Origin: Candidatus Nomurabacteria bacterium
GTDB taxonomy: Bacteria > Patescibacteriota > Minisyncoccia > Phycocordibacterales > UBA9973
DNA length: 20,214 nucleotides
Reading direction: 5' to 3'
Assembly: GCA_943354205.1 (NCBI GenBank)
Contig: CALRBJ010000002.1
Coordinates: forward strand, 20,247-40,460
Shown: one piece after another, positions 14,601-20,214 of the stretch
How the letters are laid out: every line of letters starts with the position of its first letter
How positions within the stretch are numbered: position 1 is the first letter of the stretch
The notes under the pieces: model-generated
Database searches by the model: none
Seen by the model: only the letters and a program-made list of their open reading frames with translations
Told to the model about the DNA's origin: nothing
Made by a program: the position numbers and the translations under genes

Positions 14601-15292
14601 CCACAATTTCTGAAACAAATGGAGAAGTCGTAGAGATAACCCAAAATGAAAAAGAAAAAATAATCAAAGTGCTTTCTGACACAAAGGGCGATAAAAAATC
14701 AAATGAAATAGAATATGCTGTATCGCTTCGCCGAAATATATTGGTAAAAATCGGCGACAAGGTGACTGCCGGGCAAATTTTAACCGATGGCTCTGCTGAT
14801 ATCGGAGATATATTCAAATATGGTTCAAAAGACATGGCCCAAGACTATATAATTCGTGAAGTAAACAAAGTTTACGAATTGCAAAGCGCGTCTATTTCTC
14901 GCAAGCATATCGAGATCATCGTGCGCCTCATGTTCTCTCGTGTAAAAGTAAAAGACGCTGGCGACACAAACCTCTCTCTCGGTGATGAAATCGAAATGAC
15001 CGAATTTGCCGAAGAAAATGAAATGGCAAAAGCGGCTGATGGCGCTCCAGCCAAGGCCGACACGATCGCCCTCGGTATCACCCAAGTGGCGCTCTCTACA
15101 AAGAGCTGGCTCTCGGCTGCTTCATTCCAAAACACTAACCGCGTGCTCATAAACAACGCCATTCGCGGCGGTGTAGACACCCTCCGAGGACTCAAAGAAA
15201 ATGTCATCATTGGACGACTAATTCCTGCCGGTACTGGTTTCAAATCCCGCTTGAAAGTCGCCGAAACAAAAGAAGAAGTTTTAGCAGAATAA
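11666..15292 (+). CDS. rpoC: DNA-directed RNA polymerase subunit beta'
   Basis: The catalytic subunit of RNA polymerase, 1208 aa. The N-terminal zinc ribbon uses C62, C64, C77 and C80. The active-site magnesium loop NADFDGDQ supplies D496, D498 and D500. The second zinc site uses C829, C901, C908 and C911 (CxxxxxxCxxC within LCKTLHGICQSC). The bridge/trigger region is seen in GFSPIEYFVSTHGARKGSADTALNTAKAGYLTRRLVD and AAQAIGEPGTQLTLRTFHAGGVSG. A Lys/Asp-rich stretch around residues 990-1015 (TQNEKEKIIKVLSDTKGDKK) lies in the variable region after the trigger loop. It follows rpoB by 14 nt and precedes dnaG by 17 nt, all without ribosome-binding motifs. Confidence 0.98.
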   Translation: MKTIDTNDFNSISLKLASPDAIREWSYGEVTKPETINYRTGRSERGGLFDERIFGPEKDYECYCGKYRRIRYKDIICEKCGVEVTQSIVRRERMGHIDLATPVAHIWFLRGVPSRMSVLMNTTVSDLEKVIYFAGYIITKVNEEEKEKIMKNLDTEFKSKIKTSADEDTRTKLKDLLTSTKREIDEIHEGKVLNELSYHHYSLKYGTAFEASIGAEAIYNIFKNLDLAKLKEKTEAMLVKAGALEREKLTKRISLLRSMINSGIRPEWMFLQAIPVIPPQLRPMVALEGGRHATSDLNDLYRRVINRNNRLKKLKEINAPDVILRNEKRILQEAVDALIDNSIAKQNDSAAMSQSQKRALKSLSDNLKAKQGLFRQNLLGKRVDYSGRSVIVVGPQLKLSQCGLPKHMALELFRPFVISKILEGELAFNIRGANRLIEEGVPEVWAILERVIEGKRVLLNRAPTLHRLGIQAFQPVLIEGNAIQVHPMVCPAFNADFDGDQMAVYVPLGEEAQEEARELMASNKNLLKPQNGEPIVQPRMDMVLGCYWMTKTAEGEKGEGKYFGSPNQAMTAYDYDEISFRAKIQVLGTAKGKYKKFEGKLFETTVGRLFFNSILPEDFPFVNEEMTQKRLSALVDEFIMHYGIDETPKVLDKIKSFGYMYATKSGTTWGLDEVKVPKEKPAIIESARARTMEIQSQWNEGLLSEEEKYQKTIEIWQSAKKEIEKVLPATLDKNGSTYDLVISGARASMGSLLQMAGMKGTIVNTLGQDLEFPIVPSYIEGFSPIEYFVSTHGARKGSADTALNTAKAGYLTRRLVDVAQDIVITEEDCGTKEGKLATAENISGINIPFSKNIRGRILAADIKDADGKVLYKRGFLVTKEEAIKMESAGITEASVRSPLLCKTLHGICQSCYGLDLGRNHLVNLGEAVGIVAAQAIGEPGTQLTLRTFHAGGVSGAADITAGLPRIEEIFERRSPKIPATISETNGEVVEITQNEKEKIIKVLSDTKGDKKSNEIEYAVSLRRNILVKIGDKVTAGQILTDGSADIGDIFKYGSKDMAQDYIIREVNKVYELQSASISRKHIEIIVRLMFSRVKVKDAGDTNLSLGDEIEMTEFAEENEMAKAADGAPAKADTIALGITQVALSTKSWLSAASFQNTNRVLINNAIRGGVDTLRGLKENVIIGRLIPAGTGFKSRLKVAETKEEVLAE

Positions 15293-15309
15293 TTTCACAA
15301 ATTTAAATT

Positions 15310-17067
15310 ATGTCTTCACCCGTAGAGCAAATCAAAGACAGGCTCTCCATTGTTGATGTGATTTCGTCTTATCTAAAATTAGAACGCGCTGGTGCAAACA
15401 TGAAAGCTCGGTGCCCTTTCCACAGCGAAAAAACCGCATCATTTTTCGTCTCGCCCGATCGTGGAAGTTATTACTGCTTTGGCTGCGGTGCCAAAGGGGA
15501 TATTTTCTCTTTTGTGGAAAACTTCGAAGGATTAGATTTCAGGGGGGCTCTTGAGCTCCTTGGCCGCAAAGCTGGAGTGGAAATAACCAAAGGTGGAGAT
15601 GATAAGAGAAATGAGAAAGAGAAGTATTTTAAAGTCATGGAATCAGCATGCGAATTTTTTGAGAAAAATTTAAATGCAAACACCGAAGCCTTGAAATATT
15701 TAAAAGAGCGGGGAATTATCGAGCAAACTGTTTCAGAATTTCGTTTAGGTTTTGCTATGCCAGAGTGGCGCGCGCTCTATGACCATCTAAAATCCAAGAA
15801 TTTTTCTGATGCCGATATAATAGCTGTCGGTTTGGGTAAGCAAAAGGAAGGGGGAAGTGGGATATATGACCGATTCCGCTCACGCATCATGTTTCCGATA
15901 AATGATTCTTCCGGTAGAGTGATCGCTTTTTCCGGGCGTGCGTTTGTTGGAGGCTCAACCTCCAACGGAGAGGTTGAGCCTCCAACGGGCATTGTCGAAG
16001 CCAAGTATCTAAATTCCCCCGAGACTCCCCTCTTTAATAAATCAAGTATTTTGTATGGATTCGACAAAGCCAAGGCAGATATTCGCCGAGAAAATTTTGC
16101 TGTTTTGGTAGAAGGGCAGTTCGATCTCCTTTTGAGTCATCAGGCTGGTTTTAAAAATACCGTTGCGGTTTCGGGTACAGCATTGTCTGAAAATGGGGAA
16201 ATAGAATTAGGCCGGCTCAATCATCTAGGCGCAGTAAAAAATTTATCCGAGAATTTATTTATTGCGCTCGATTCTGATCCGGCCGGCATAAAAGCAACTG
16301 CGCGTGTAGAGCGCATCGCGATCGGCCTAGGCTTCAATGTCCGCGCGGTAAAACTGCCAAAGGGTGAGGATCCGGCTGATTTTATATCTAAGAATGGCAA
16401 GGACGCCTGGCGCGAGGCAATAAAGGATGCCAAACACATAATCGAATATTACTTAGATGCAGTAATGGAGTATGCCAAGACGGGTCTCGTGGTAGCTAAA
16501 GCTATAACTCAAAAAGTCTTGCCGTATGTGGCGGTACTTAAAAATGCCACCGAGCGCGATCACTTTCTGCGAATCATTTCTAGTAAATCAGGCATTCGCG
16601 AGGAAGCACTTTGGCAAGATTTGGAAATAATTTCAAAAAATTTACCGGAAGCAGAAAAAAATATAGAACAATCATATTCGCGCGGGGGCCCTAGCCCGAC
16701 TATCCGAAAATTGTTTGGGCTTATTTATTTAAAAGGCGATGATGGGGCAGTGTGGAGAGAAAAATTAAAAAATATACTGGGCGAAGAGCGAGTGTTAGAA
16801 GTGGAAGAAAGTACGGTGCCTCTAAAAGATGAATTACTCTTTGAAGCTGAAGTTTATTTTAAGGGGCGAGAAAATTTGGAAGGTGAGGTAGAAGAAATAC
16901 TCGCAGTCATACAAGAAGAAAAATTGGGCGAAGATTTTAAAAATGCTATGGACGAGCTCTCACTAGCAGAAAAGTCTGGAGATACGACAAAAGCAGAGGA
17001 GTGTTTAAAAAAGTGTCAGGATATTTCAAGTATTATTAATACTATCAAAAATAAAAAACACCAATAA
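15310..17067 (+). CDS. dnaG: DNA primase
   Basis: Makes RNA primers for replication at the fork; 585 aa. The CHC2-type zinc-binding domain has C35-P-F-H38 and C56-F-G-C59. The catalytic core includes YDRFRSRIMFPINDSSGRVIAFSGRAF, then AKYLNSPETPLFNKSSILYG. The Toprim fold shows FAVLVEGQFDLLLSHQAGF with its conserved Glu and FIALDSDPAGIKA with the DxD pair. The C-terminal part (after about residue 430) is a poorly conserved charged helical region, expected for the helicase-interacting domain. An insertion, VGGSTSNGEVEPPTGIVE, replaces the usual short loop before AKYLNSPETP and is encoded by a 41-bp inverted repeat. dnaG next to rpoD echoes the macromolecular-synthesis operon, without rpsU. Its stop lies 1 nt before the rpoD ATG. 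Confidence 0.97.
   Translation: MSSPVEQIKDRLSIVDVISSYLKLERAGANMKARCPFHSEKTASFFVSPDRGSYYCFGCGAKGDIFSFVENFEGLDFRGALELLGRKAGVEITKGGDDKRNEKEKYFKVMESACEFFEKNLNANTEALKYLKERGIIEQTVSEFRLGFAMPEWRALYDHLKSKNFSDADIIAVGLGKQKEGGSGIYDRFRSRIMFPINDSSGRVIAFSGRAFVGGSTSNGEVEPPTGIVEAKYLNSPETPLFNKSSILYGFDKAKADIRRENFAVLVEGQFDLLLSHQAGFKNTVAVSGTALSENGEIELGRLNHLGAVKNLSENLFIALDSDPAGIKATARVERIAIGLGFNVRAVKLPKGEDPADFISKNGKDAWREAIKDAKHIIEYYLDAVMEYAKTGLVVAKAITQKVLPYVAVLKNATERDHFLRIISSKSGIREEALWQDLEIISKNLPEAEKNIEQSYSRGGPSPTIRKLFGLIYLKGDDGAVWREKLKNILGEERVLEVEESTVPLKDELLFEAEVYFKGRENLEGEVEEILAVIQEEKLGEDFKNAMDELSLAEKSGDTTKAEECLKKCQDISSIINTIKNKKHQ
15946..15986. repeat. 41-bp inverted repeat inside dnaG
   Basis: GTTGGAGGCTCAACCTC (15946-15962) and its exact complement (15970-15986) flank a 7-nt spacer. 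Within the left half, GTTGGAGG/CCTCCAAC forms a smaller palindrome; the right half looks like a diverged inverted copy. It is translated in frame as VGGSTSNGEVEPPT, in a loop where DnaG proteins usually have about six residues. Confidence 0.88.
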
Positions 17068-17068
17068 T

Positions 17069-18310
17069 ATGAAAAAAACAAAAAAACTTGTTTTAAAAAA
17101 ATCAAAAAAGCCTGCAAAGAAAGTTTCTCCAAAGAAAGCCAAAAAAGTTGTAAAAAAATCTGTTAAAAAAGTTACAAAAGCAAAACAAAAAGCTAAGCCG
17201 CAAAAGAAAGTTGCTCCCAAAAAAGTTGTCGACAAAAAAGCCGATAATTTAGACGCAAAAAAGCAGGATCTGATCGCTCGTGGTAAAAAGCGTGGATTCA
17301 TCACTTACGATGAAATTTTGAAAGTATTCCCAACGATAGAAACAAACATAATGCTTCTCGATGAGCTTTATGAGACACTGTCGGTCGCAGGGGTGGATAT
17401 CTTGGAAGGTGGAAATCTTTTGGACATAGACCAAAACAACAATGCCATTATAGAAAAATATTCTAAAGACAAAGCCACTCACGATTCTATTCAAATGTAT
17501 TTGAAAGAAATCGGCCAATATCCGCTCATCCCCGCTTCGCAAGAAAAAGAATTGGCGCGCCGTATTGAAAAGGGTGATTTGGAGGCCAAGAATCTTTTGG
17601 CTCGAGCAAACCTCCGCCTCGTGGTTTCTATCGCAAAGAAGTATGCCAATAGAAGCGCAAACCTCACTCTGCTAGATTTGATCCAAGAAGGAAACCTCGG
17701 CCTCTTTAAAGCCGTAGAAAAATTCGACTGGACCAAAGGCTACAAATTCTCGACTTATGCTACCTGGTGGATTCGCCAATCCATCACTCGCGCTCTGGCT
17801 GACCAATCGCGCACTATCCGCATACCGGTGCACATGGTGGAAACAATTTCGAAATACAAGCAGGTCTATCGCAGACTCTCCCAAGACTTGGGCCGCGATC
17901 CGCTGGCCGAGGAAATAGCCACCGAAATGGGTGTGGAAGTAGAAAAAATCCACATCATTGAAAATATCAGCCAGGAAACAGAATCGCTCGAAGCACCGAT
18001 CGGCAACGACGATGAAAAATCGACTAAAGGCGAATTTATTCCCGACGACAAAATCCTCCGCCCCGACCAAGACTCCGCGCGCAGAATCCTCTCTGATCAA
18101 ATAAAAGAAGTGCTCGACGAACTCTCACCGAAAGAAAAGAAAATTTTAGAATTGCGCTATGGTCTAAACGACGGGGTACAGCACACCCTCGAGGAGGTAG
18201 GCACTGAATTCGGCGTGACCCGCGAACGCATCCGCCAAATCGAAGCCAAAGTCCACGACAAACTCCGCAGCAATGAAAAGATAAACAGACTCAAAAATTA
18301 TTTTGATTAA
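17069..18310 (+). CDS. rpoD: Primary sigma factor (sigma70 family)
   Basis: Directs RNA polymerase to housekeeping promoters; 413 aa. Residues 1-55 are extremely Lys-rich (KKSKKPAKKVSPKKAKK...), resembling histone H1-type tails. A region-1.1-like domain follows (about 60-125, DLIARGKKRGFITYDEILKVFP). Region 1.2 starts near D139 (DSIQMYLKEIGQYPLI), region 2 near A180 (ANLRLVVSIAKKYANRS) with 2.4 at YATWWIRQSITRALADQ (from Y230). Region 3 follows, and region 4.2 begins near T373 (TLEEVGTEFGVTRERIRQIEAKV). ATG 17069 lies one base after the dnaG stop, so translation is probably coupled. It ends at a strong terminator. The consensus-like promoters seen here fit a sigma70 of this type. Confidence 0.97.
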   Translation: MKKTKKLVLKKSKKPAKKVSPKKAKKVVKKSVKKVTKAKQKAKPQKKVAPKKVVDKKADNLDAKKQDLIARGKKRGFITYDEILKVFPTIETNIMLLDELYETLSVAGVDILEGGNLLDIDQNNNAIIEKYSKDKATHDSIQMYLKEIGQYPLIPASQEKELARRIEKGDLEAKNLLARANLRLVVSIAKKYANRSANLTLLDLIQEGNLGLFKAVEKFDWTKGYKFSTYATWWIRQSITRALADQSRTIRIPVHMVETISKYKQVYRRLSQDLGRDPLAEEIATEMGVEVEKIHIIENISQETESLEAPIGNDDEKSTKGEFIPDDKILRPDQDSARRILSDQIKEVLDELSPKEKKILELRYGLNDGVQHTLEEVGTEFGVTRERIRQIEAKVHDKLRSNEKINRLKNYFD

Positions 18311-18348
18311 AACAAAAAAACTCCGCTTGAGCGGAGTTTTTTTGTTTT
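18309..18348. terminator. Bidirectional terminator between rpoD and the DsbA-like gene
   Basis: ACTCCGCT-TG-AGCGGAGT is flanked by A-rich and T-rich runs that also pair; the inverted repeat has 19-bp arms (18309-18327 and 18330-18348). It ends the rpoB operon on the plus strand and the DsbA-like gene on the minus strand, whose stop (18349-18347) is inside it. Confidence 0.93.
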
Positions 18349-19075
18349 ATCTCAAATCCTTATCTATCTGCTTTTGCAAATCAGCGTATGGTTCATATCC
18401 GCCGATCATGTCGATGATTTTTCCGGAGCGATCGAGGATAAAAGATGTCGGTGTGCCGGTGACTCCTGCTGTAGCGCCGTCTTCGTATTGTGATTCCACT
18501 TTTACTTTTATCGCATTGGTGATGATGCAGTCGTTGAATTTATTTTTGTCTACGCCAAACGAAGCCGCGATAGAAGGCATGATGGAGAGGTCGAGGCCGT
18601 TGTTTGAAGGAGTGATGTCGAAAATTTTGTCAGTGTATTTCCAAAATGCATCGTTGCCCCCGAGTTCTGCCATACATTCTGCTCCACGAGCTTCCGCCCC
18701 TGCTTTAGAGTGGAGTATTGAACCATCAGGCCTTGGTTTGTCGAGTGGAAATGCTCGGTATACCCAAGCGATTTTATTTCCATAGTTATCCATGGCTTTG
18801 TGCATGGCGGAGTGAAATTGCTTGCAGTATGGGCATTCTAAATCAGAAAATTCTACGATGAAAATTTTTGCGTCGGCATAGCTGCCTAATATATGCTCAT
18901 CAGGAGAGACAGGGTTTAATTTTATTTTAGACAAATCTTTTCCCGCGTCTTGATCAGTTGGCGCATTTTCGTATTTTTTCTGGTAGCCGTATTTTGTGGC
19001 CATAAAAGTGATGCCCGCTACCAATGCTAATAATAAAATGATAGAAACTGGTGTTATTTTTGTATTATTTTCCAT
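18347..19075 (-). CDS. Membrane-anchored DsbA-like thiol-disulfide oxidoreductase
   Basis: 242 aa, thioredoxin fold of the DsbA/BdbD type (thioredoxin_4 family). An N-terminal hydrophobic segment (about residues 8-26, TPVSIILLLALVAGITFMA) anchors it, with the catalytic domain expected outside the membrane. The active site is C81-P-Y-C84 (FSDLECPYCKQFH) and the cis-Pro loop is GVTGTPTSFIL. An all-alpha insertion between them (KAGAEARGAECMAELGG...FWKYTDKIF) is typical of DsbA. It probably forms disulfides in exported proteins. Two extra Cys (AECMAE, NDCIIT) are present. ATG 19075 is chosen because the anchor begins there and the -10 box is just upstream; the frame continues 18 codons further but would include the promoter. 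Convergent with rpoD, divergent from the DUF378 gene. Confidence 0.92.
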   Translation of the reverse strand: MENNTKITPVSIILLLALVAGITFMATKYGYQKKYENAPTDQDAGKDLSKIKLNPVSPDEHILGSYADAKIFIVEFSDLECPYCKQFHSAMHKAMDNYGNKIAWVYRAFPLDKPRPDGSILHSKAGAEARGAECMAELGGNDAFWKYTDKIFDITPSNNGLDLSIMPSIAASFGVDKNKFNDCIITNAIKVKVESQYEDGATAGVTGTPTSFILDRSGKIIDMIGGYEPYADLQKQIDKDLR

Positions 19076-19081
19076 GTGGGG

Positions 19082-19090
19082 ATTGTAGCA
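19082..19090 (-). promoter_or_regulatory. Promoter of the DsbA-like gene (extended -10)
   Basis: On the minus strand TGC-TACAAT (hexamer 19087-19082) lies 6 nt before the ATG, which places transcription initiation exactly on the start codon. No good -35 is visible. It points to a leaderless message. Confidence 0.65.
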
Positions 19091-19121
19091 TATATTTTCA
19101 TTGTGCAGTATTTGCAAATGG

Positions 19122-19130
19122 TGATACAAT
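19122..19130 (+). promoter_or_regulatory. Promoter of the DUF378 gene (extended -10)
   Basis: TGA-TACAAT (hexamer 19125-19130), with only a weak TTGTGC 18 bp upstream. The leader is about 40 nt. It is divergent from the DsbA-like gene's promoter, about 35 bp apart. Confidence 0.6.
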
Positions 19131-19177
19131 ATACTTCGTAAAAGGTCATATTATTATTTCACTAATTCTTCACCAAT

Positions 19178-19459
19178 ATGATGAACAATATGGGCAAGCG
19201 ATGCGGAGTGCACAAAATCTCCACCGTCCTTGCTGTAGTAGGAGGAATAAACTGGGGACTAGTAGGACTAGGCCAGCTCATCGGAGGCGCTGATTGGAAT
19301 ATCGTTCACCTCGTGCTCGGCTCTATGCCGACTATCGAGTCTGTGATCTATGTTCTAGTTGGTATTTCCGCTGTAGTACTCTGCTTTGGTTGCAAGTGCA
19401 AAAAGTGCATGGCAGCAGGAGCATCTATGGGAGGTTCTATGCCTTCTTCAAATATGTAA
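19178..19459 (+). CDS. DUF378-family small membrane protein
   Basis: 93 aa. The segment KISTVLAVVGGINWGLVGLGQLIGG matches the DUF378 (YuzA-like) hallmark INWGLVGL, and ESVIYVLVGISAVVLCFG is the second half of the family. Two membrane helices are expected (about residues 14-36 and 50-70). DUF378 proteins have no established function. Unusual here is a Cys-rich segment right after the second helix, CFGCKCKKCMAAG, with four Cys in nine residues, followed by a Gly/Ser/Met tail. These Cys could bind metal or be oxidised, and the divergent neighbour is a thiol oxidoreductase, but a functional link is only a guess. The start is ATG 19178; the next codon is also ATG. A pair of hairpins ends the gene. 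Confidence 0.87.
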   Translation: MMNNMGKRCGVHKISTVLAVVGGINWGLVGLGQLIGGADWNIVHLVLGSMPTIESVIYVLVGISAVVLCFGCKCKKCMAAGASMGGSMPSSNM

Positions 19460-19531
19460 AAAATCCGCAAGGATTTTGCACAAAAAGAAACATCTCGACT
19501 TGGAACGAGGTGTTTTCTTTTTGTATTTTTT
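19460..19531 (+). terminator. Double hairpin terminator of the DUF378 gene
   Basis: The first hairpin is AAAATCC-GCAA-GGATTTT (19460-19477), closed by a GNRA-type tetraloop. The second pairs 19480-19497 with 19506-19524 (CATCTCG with CGAGGTG plus A/T-rich flanks, one bulge) and is followed by T6 at 19526-19531. Confidence 0.75.
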
Positions 19532-19535
19532 AGCT

Positions 19536-19563
19536 TTGAAAACTAGGCTTTTTGTGCTAAAAT
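19536..19563 (+). promoter_or_regulatory. Glycosyltransferase promoter
   Basis: TTGAAA (19536-19541), a 16-bp spacer and TGC-TAAAAT (hexamer 19558-19563), directly after the preceding T-run. The leader is about 21 nt and may form TCGC-TTTT-GCGA. Confidence 0.65.
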
Positions 19564-19590
19564 CGCTTTTGCGACTCGCCTCATTCCGCT

Positions 19591-20214
19591 ATGGTAATAA
19601 ACATTATATTTTACATATTCGCATTTCTGGCCATCTACATACAGGTGTTTTTTCTTGTTACTTTTTTGGAAAATCGCAAAAAGTTTGGAATTGTCAATAA
19701 TAAAAATTTAGCCGACAGCTCATATCCAAAAGTCTCACTCATCGTGCCATGCTACAACGAAGAGCGCAGTGTGGCCAAAACCTTGGACTCTCTCCTCGCG
19801 CTCGAATATCCAGCTGGTCTTTTGCAAATCATAGTGGTCGATGACGGATCGAAAGACAATACTTGGAATGAAATGCAAAAGTACTCTGCTCGATCGGAAG
19901 TATTGCTTTTGCAGAAAAAGAACGAAGGGCACAAGACGAGCGCGCTCAATTTTGCGCTTGGGCATGTATCGGGGGATATTGTCGCCTCAGTCGATGCGGA
20001 TACATATTTGCCGCCTACAGCGCTCCAAAAAATGACACGATATTTTATCGAAAATAAAGAAACCATGGCAGTGGGGTCGTCTGTCATTATCAACAATCCG
20101 CGCACTATCGTAGAGCGCGCGCAGAGCGCAGAGTACAATCTCGTCTTTTTCAGTAAAAAAATGATGGCTACTGTCGGTGGGGGCATGGTCGTGCCGGGGG
20201 CCTTCTCGGGTTAT
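19591..20214 (+). CDS. Processive family 2 glycosyltransferase, N-terminal part (3' end outside window)
   Basis: 208 codons are visible before the right edge. A membrane segment (about residues 3-25) precedes a GT-A domain. KVSLIVPCYNEERSVAKTLDSLLALEYP is the nucleotide-sugar binding start, VVDDGSKDNT carries the first conserved Asp pair (D84-D85), KNEGHKTSALNFAL follows, and SVDADT holds the metal-binding D135-A-D137. VPGAFSGY at the end of the window is the acceptor-side motif of chitin/hyaluronan/PgaC-type synthases. It probably builds or transfers a cell-surface polysaccharide; substrate unknown. C-terminal QxxRW and further membrane helices should lie beyond the edge. Own promoter; start ATG 19591, no Shine-Dalgarno. 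Confidence 0.92.
   Translation, partial: MVINIIFYIFAFLAIYIQVFFLVTFLENRKKFGIVNNKNLADSSYPKVSLIVPCYNEERSVAKTLDSLLALEYPAGLLQIIVVDDGSKDNTWNEMQKYSARSEVLLLQKKNEGHKTSALNFALGHVSGDIVASVDADTYLPPTALQKMTRYFIENKETMAVGSSVIINNPRTIVERAQSAEYNLVFFSKKMMATVGGGMVVPGAFSGY

Noticed and set aside
1..20214. Reassigned UGA codon, as in some Patescibacteria
   Set aside because: No in-frame TGA interrupts the conserved genes, and trmD ends properly with TGA.
1..20214. tRNA or rRNA genes
   Set aside because: No cloverleaf with a TTC-loop pattern or rRNA segment was recognised on either strand by reading.

Overview
The window looks like chromosomal DNA of a Candidate Phyla Radiation bacterium (Patescibacteria, most likely Parcubacteria). 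This rests on very compact gene packing, a reduced ribosomal/tRNA-modification cluster, a shortened SMC, a Lys-rich extension on the main sigma factor and the near-total absence of Shine-Dalgarno motifs. It is inferred from gene content and style, not from a marker tree. TAA, TAG and TGA all behave as stops, so the standard bacterial code applies.

Layout. (1) 1-1752: the C-terminal part of an SMC ATPase, cut by the left edge. It converges through a shared bidirectional terminator on rnr (RNase R, minus strand). (2) 3737-5353: rnr and rpsP diverge from overlapping promoters. rpsP (S16), khpA (KH-domain RNA-binding protein) and trmD (tRNA m1G37 methyltransferase) follow in the classical order. 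rimM and rplS are missing, and the genes are separated by large inverted repeats that carry their own promoters. (3) 5354-8085: an accessory-looking islet of three single-gene units, each with a TTGACA promoter and a terminator: an orphan protein, a ParB/Srx-like DNA-binding protein with a cysteine-containing insertion, and a beta-helix-like orphan. (4) 8086-8483: a 398-bp spacer with a terminator, two palindromes, a near-consensus promoter and a leader of about 230 nt. (5) 8484-18310: one compact transcription/replication unit, rpoB-rpoC-dnaG-rpoD, with gaps of 14, 17 and 1 nt and one strong terminator. (6) 18347-20214: a membrane-anchored DsbA-like oxidoreductase on the minus strand, divergent from a DUF378 membrane protein, then the start of a processive family 2 glycosyltransferase running off the right edge.

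How the parts work together. RpoB, RpoC and RpoD are the polymerase core and its housekeeping sigma factor, and DnaG primes replication, so both initiation machineries are made from one message. S16, KhpA, TrmD and RNase R serve ribosome assembly, RNA binding, tRNA maturation and RNA decay.

The most interesting signal is not a gene. Short palindromic elements recur through the window: four copies of a GTCGGAC-core element, a perfect 26-bp palindrome, an 84-bp inverted repeat and a 41-bp inverted repeat. Two of them, plus a heptamer tandem repeat, lie in frame inside otherwise universal genes (smc, dnaG, trmD), where they encode family-atypical insertions. Promoters show a second pattern: extended -10 boxes, mostly 16-bp spacers, and at least three -10 boxes only 6-9 nt from the start codon, which implies leaderless mRNAs.
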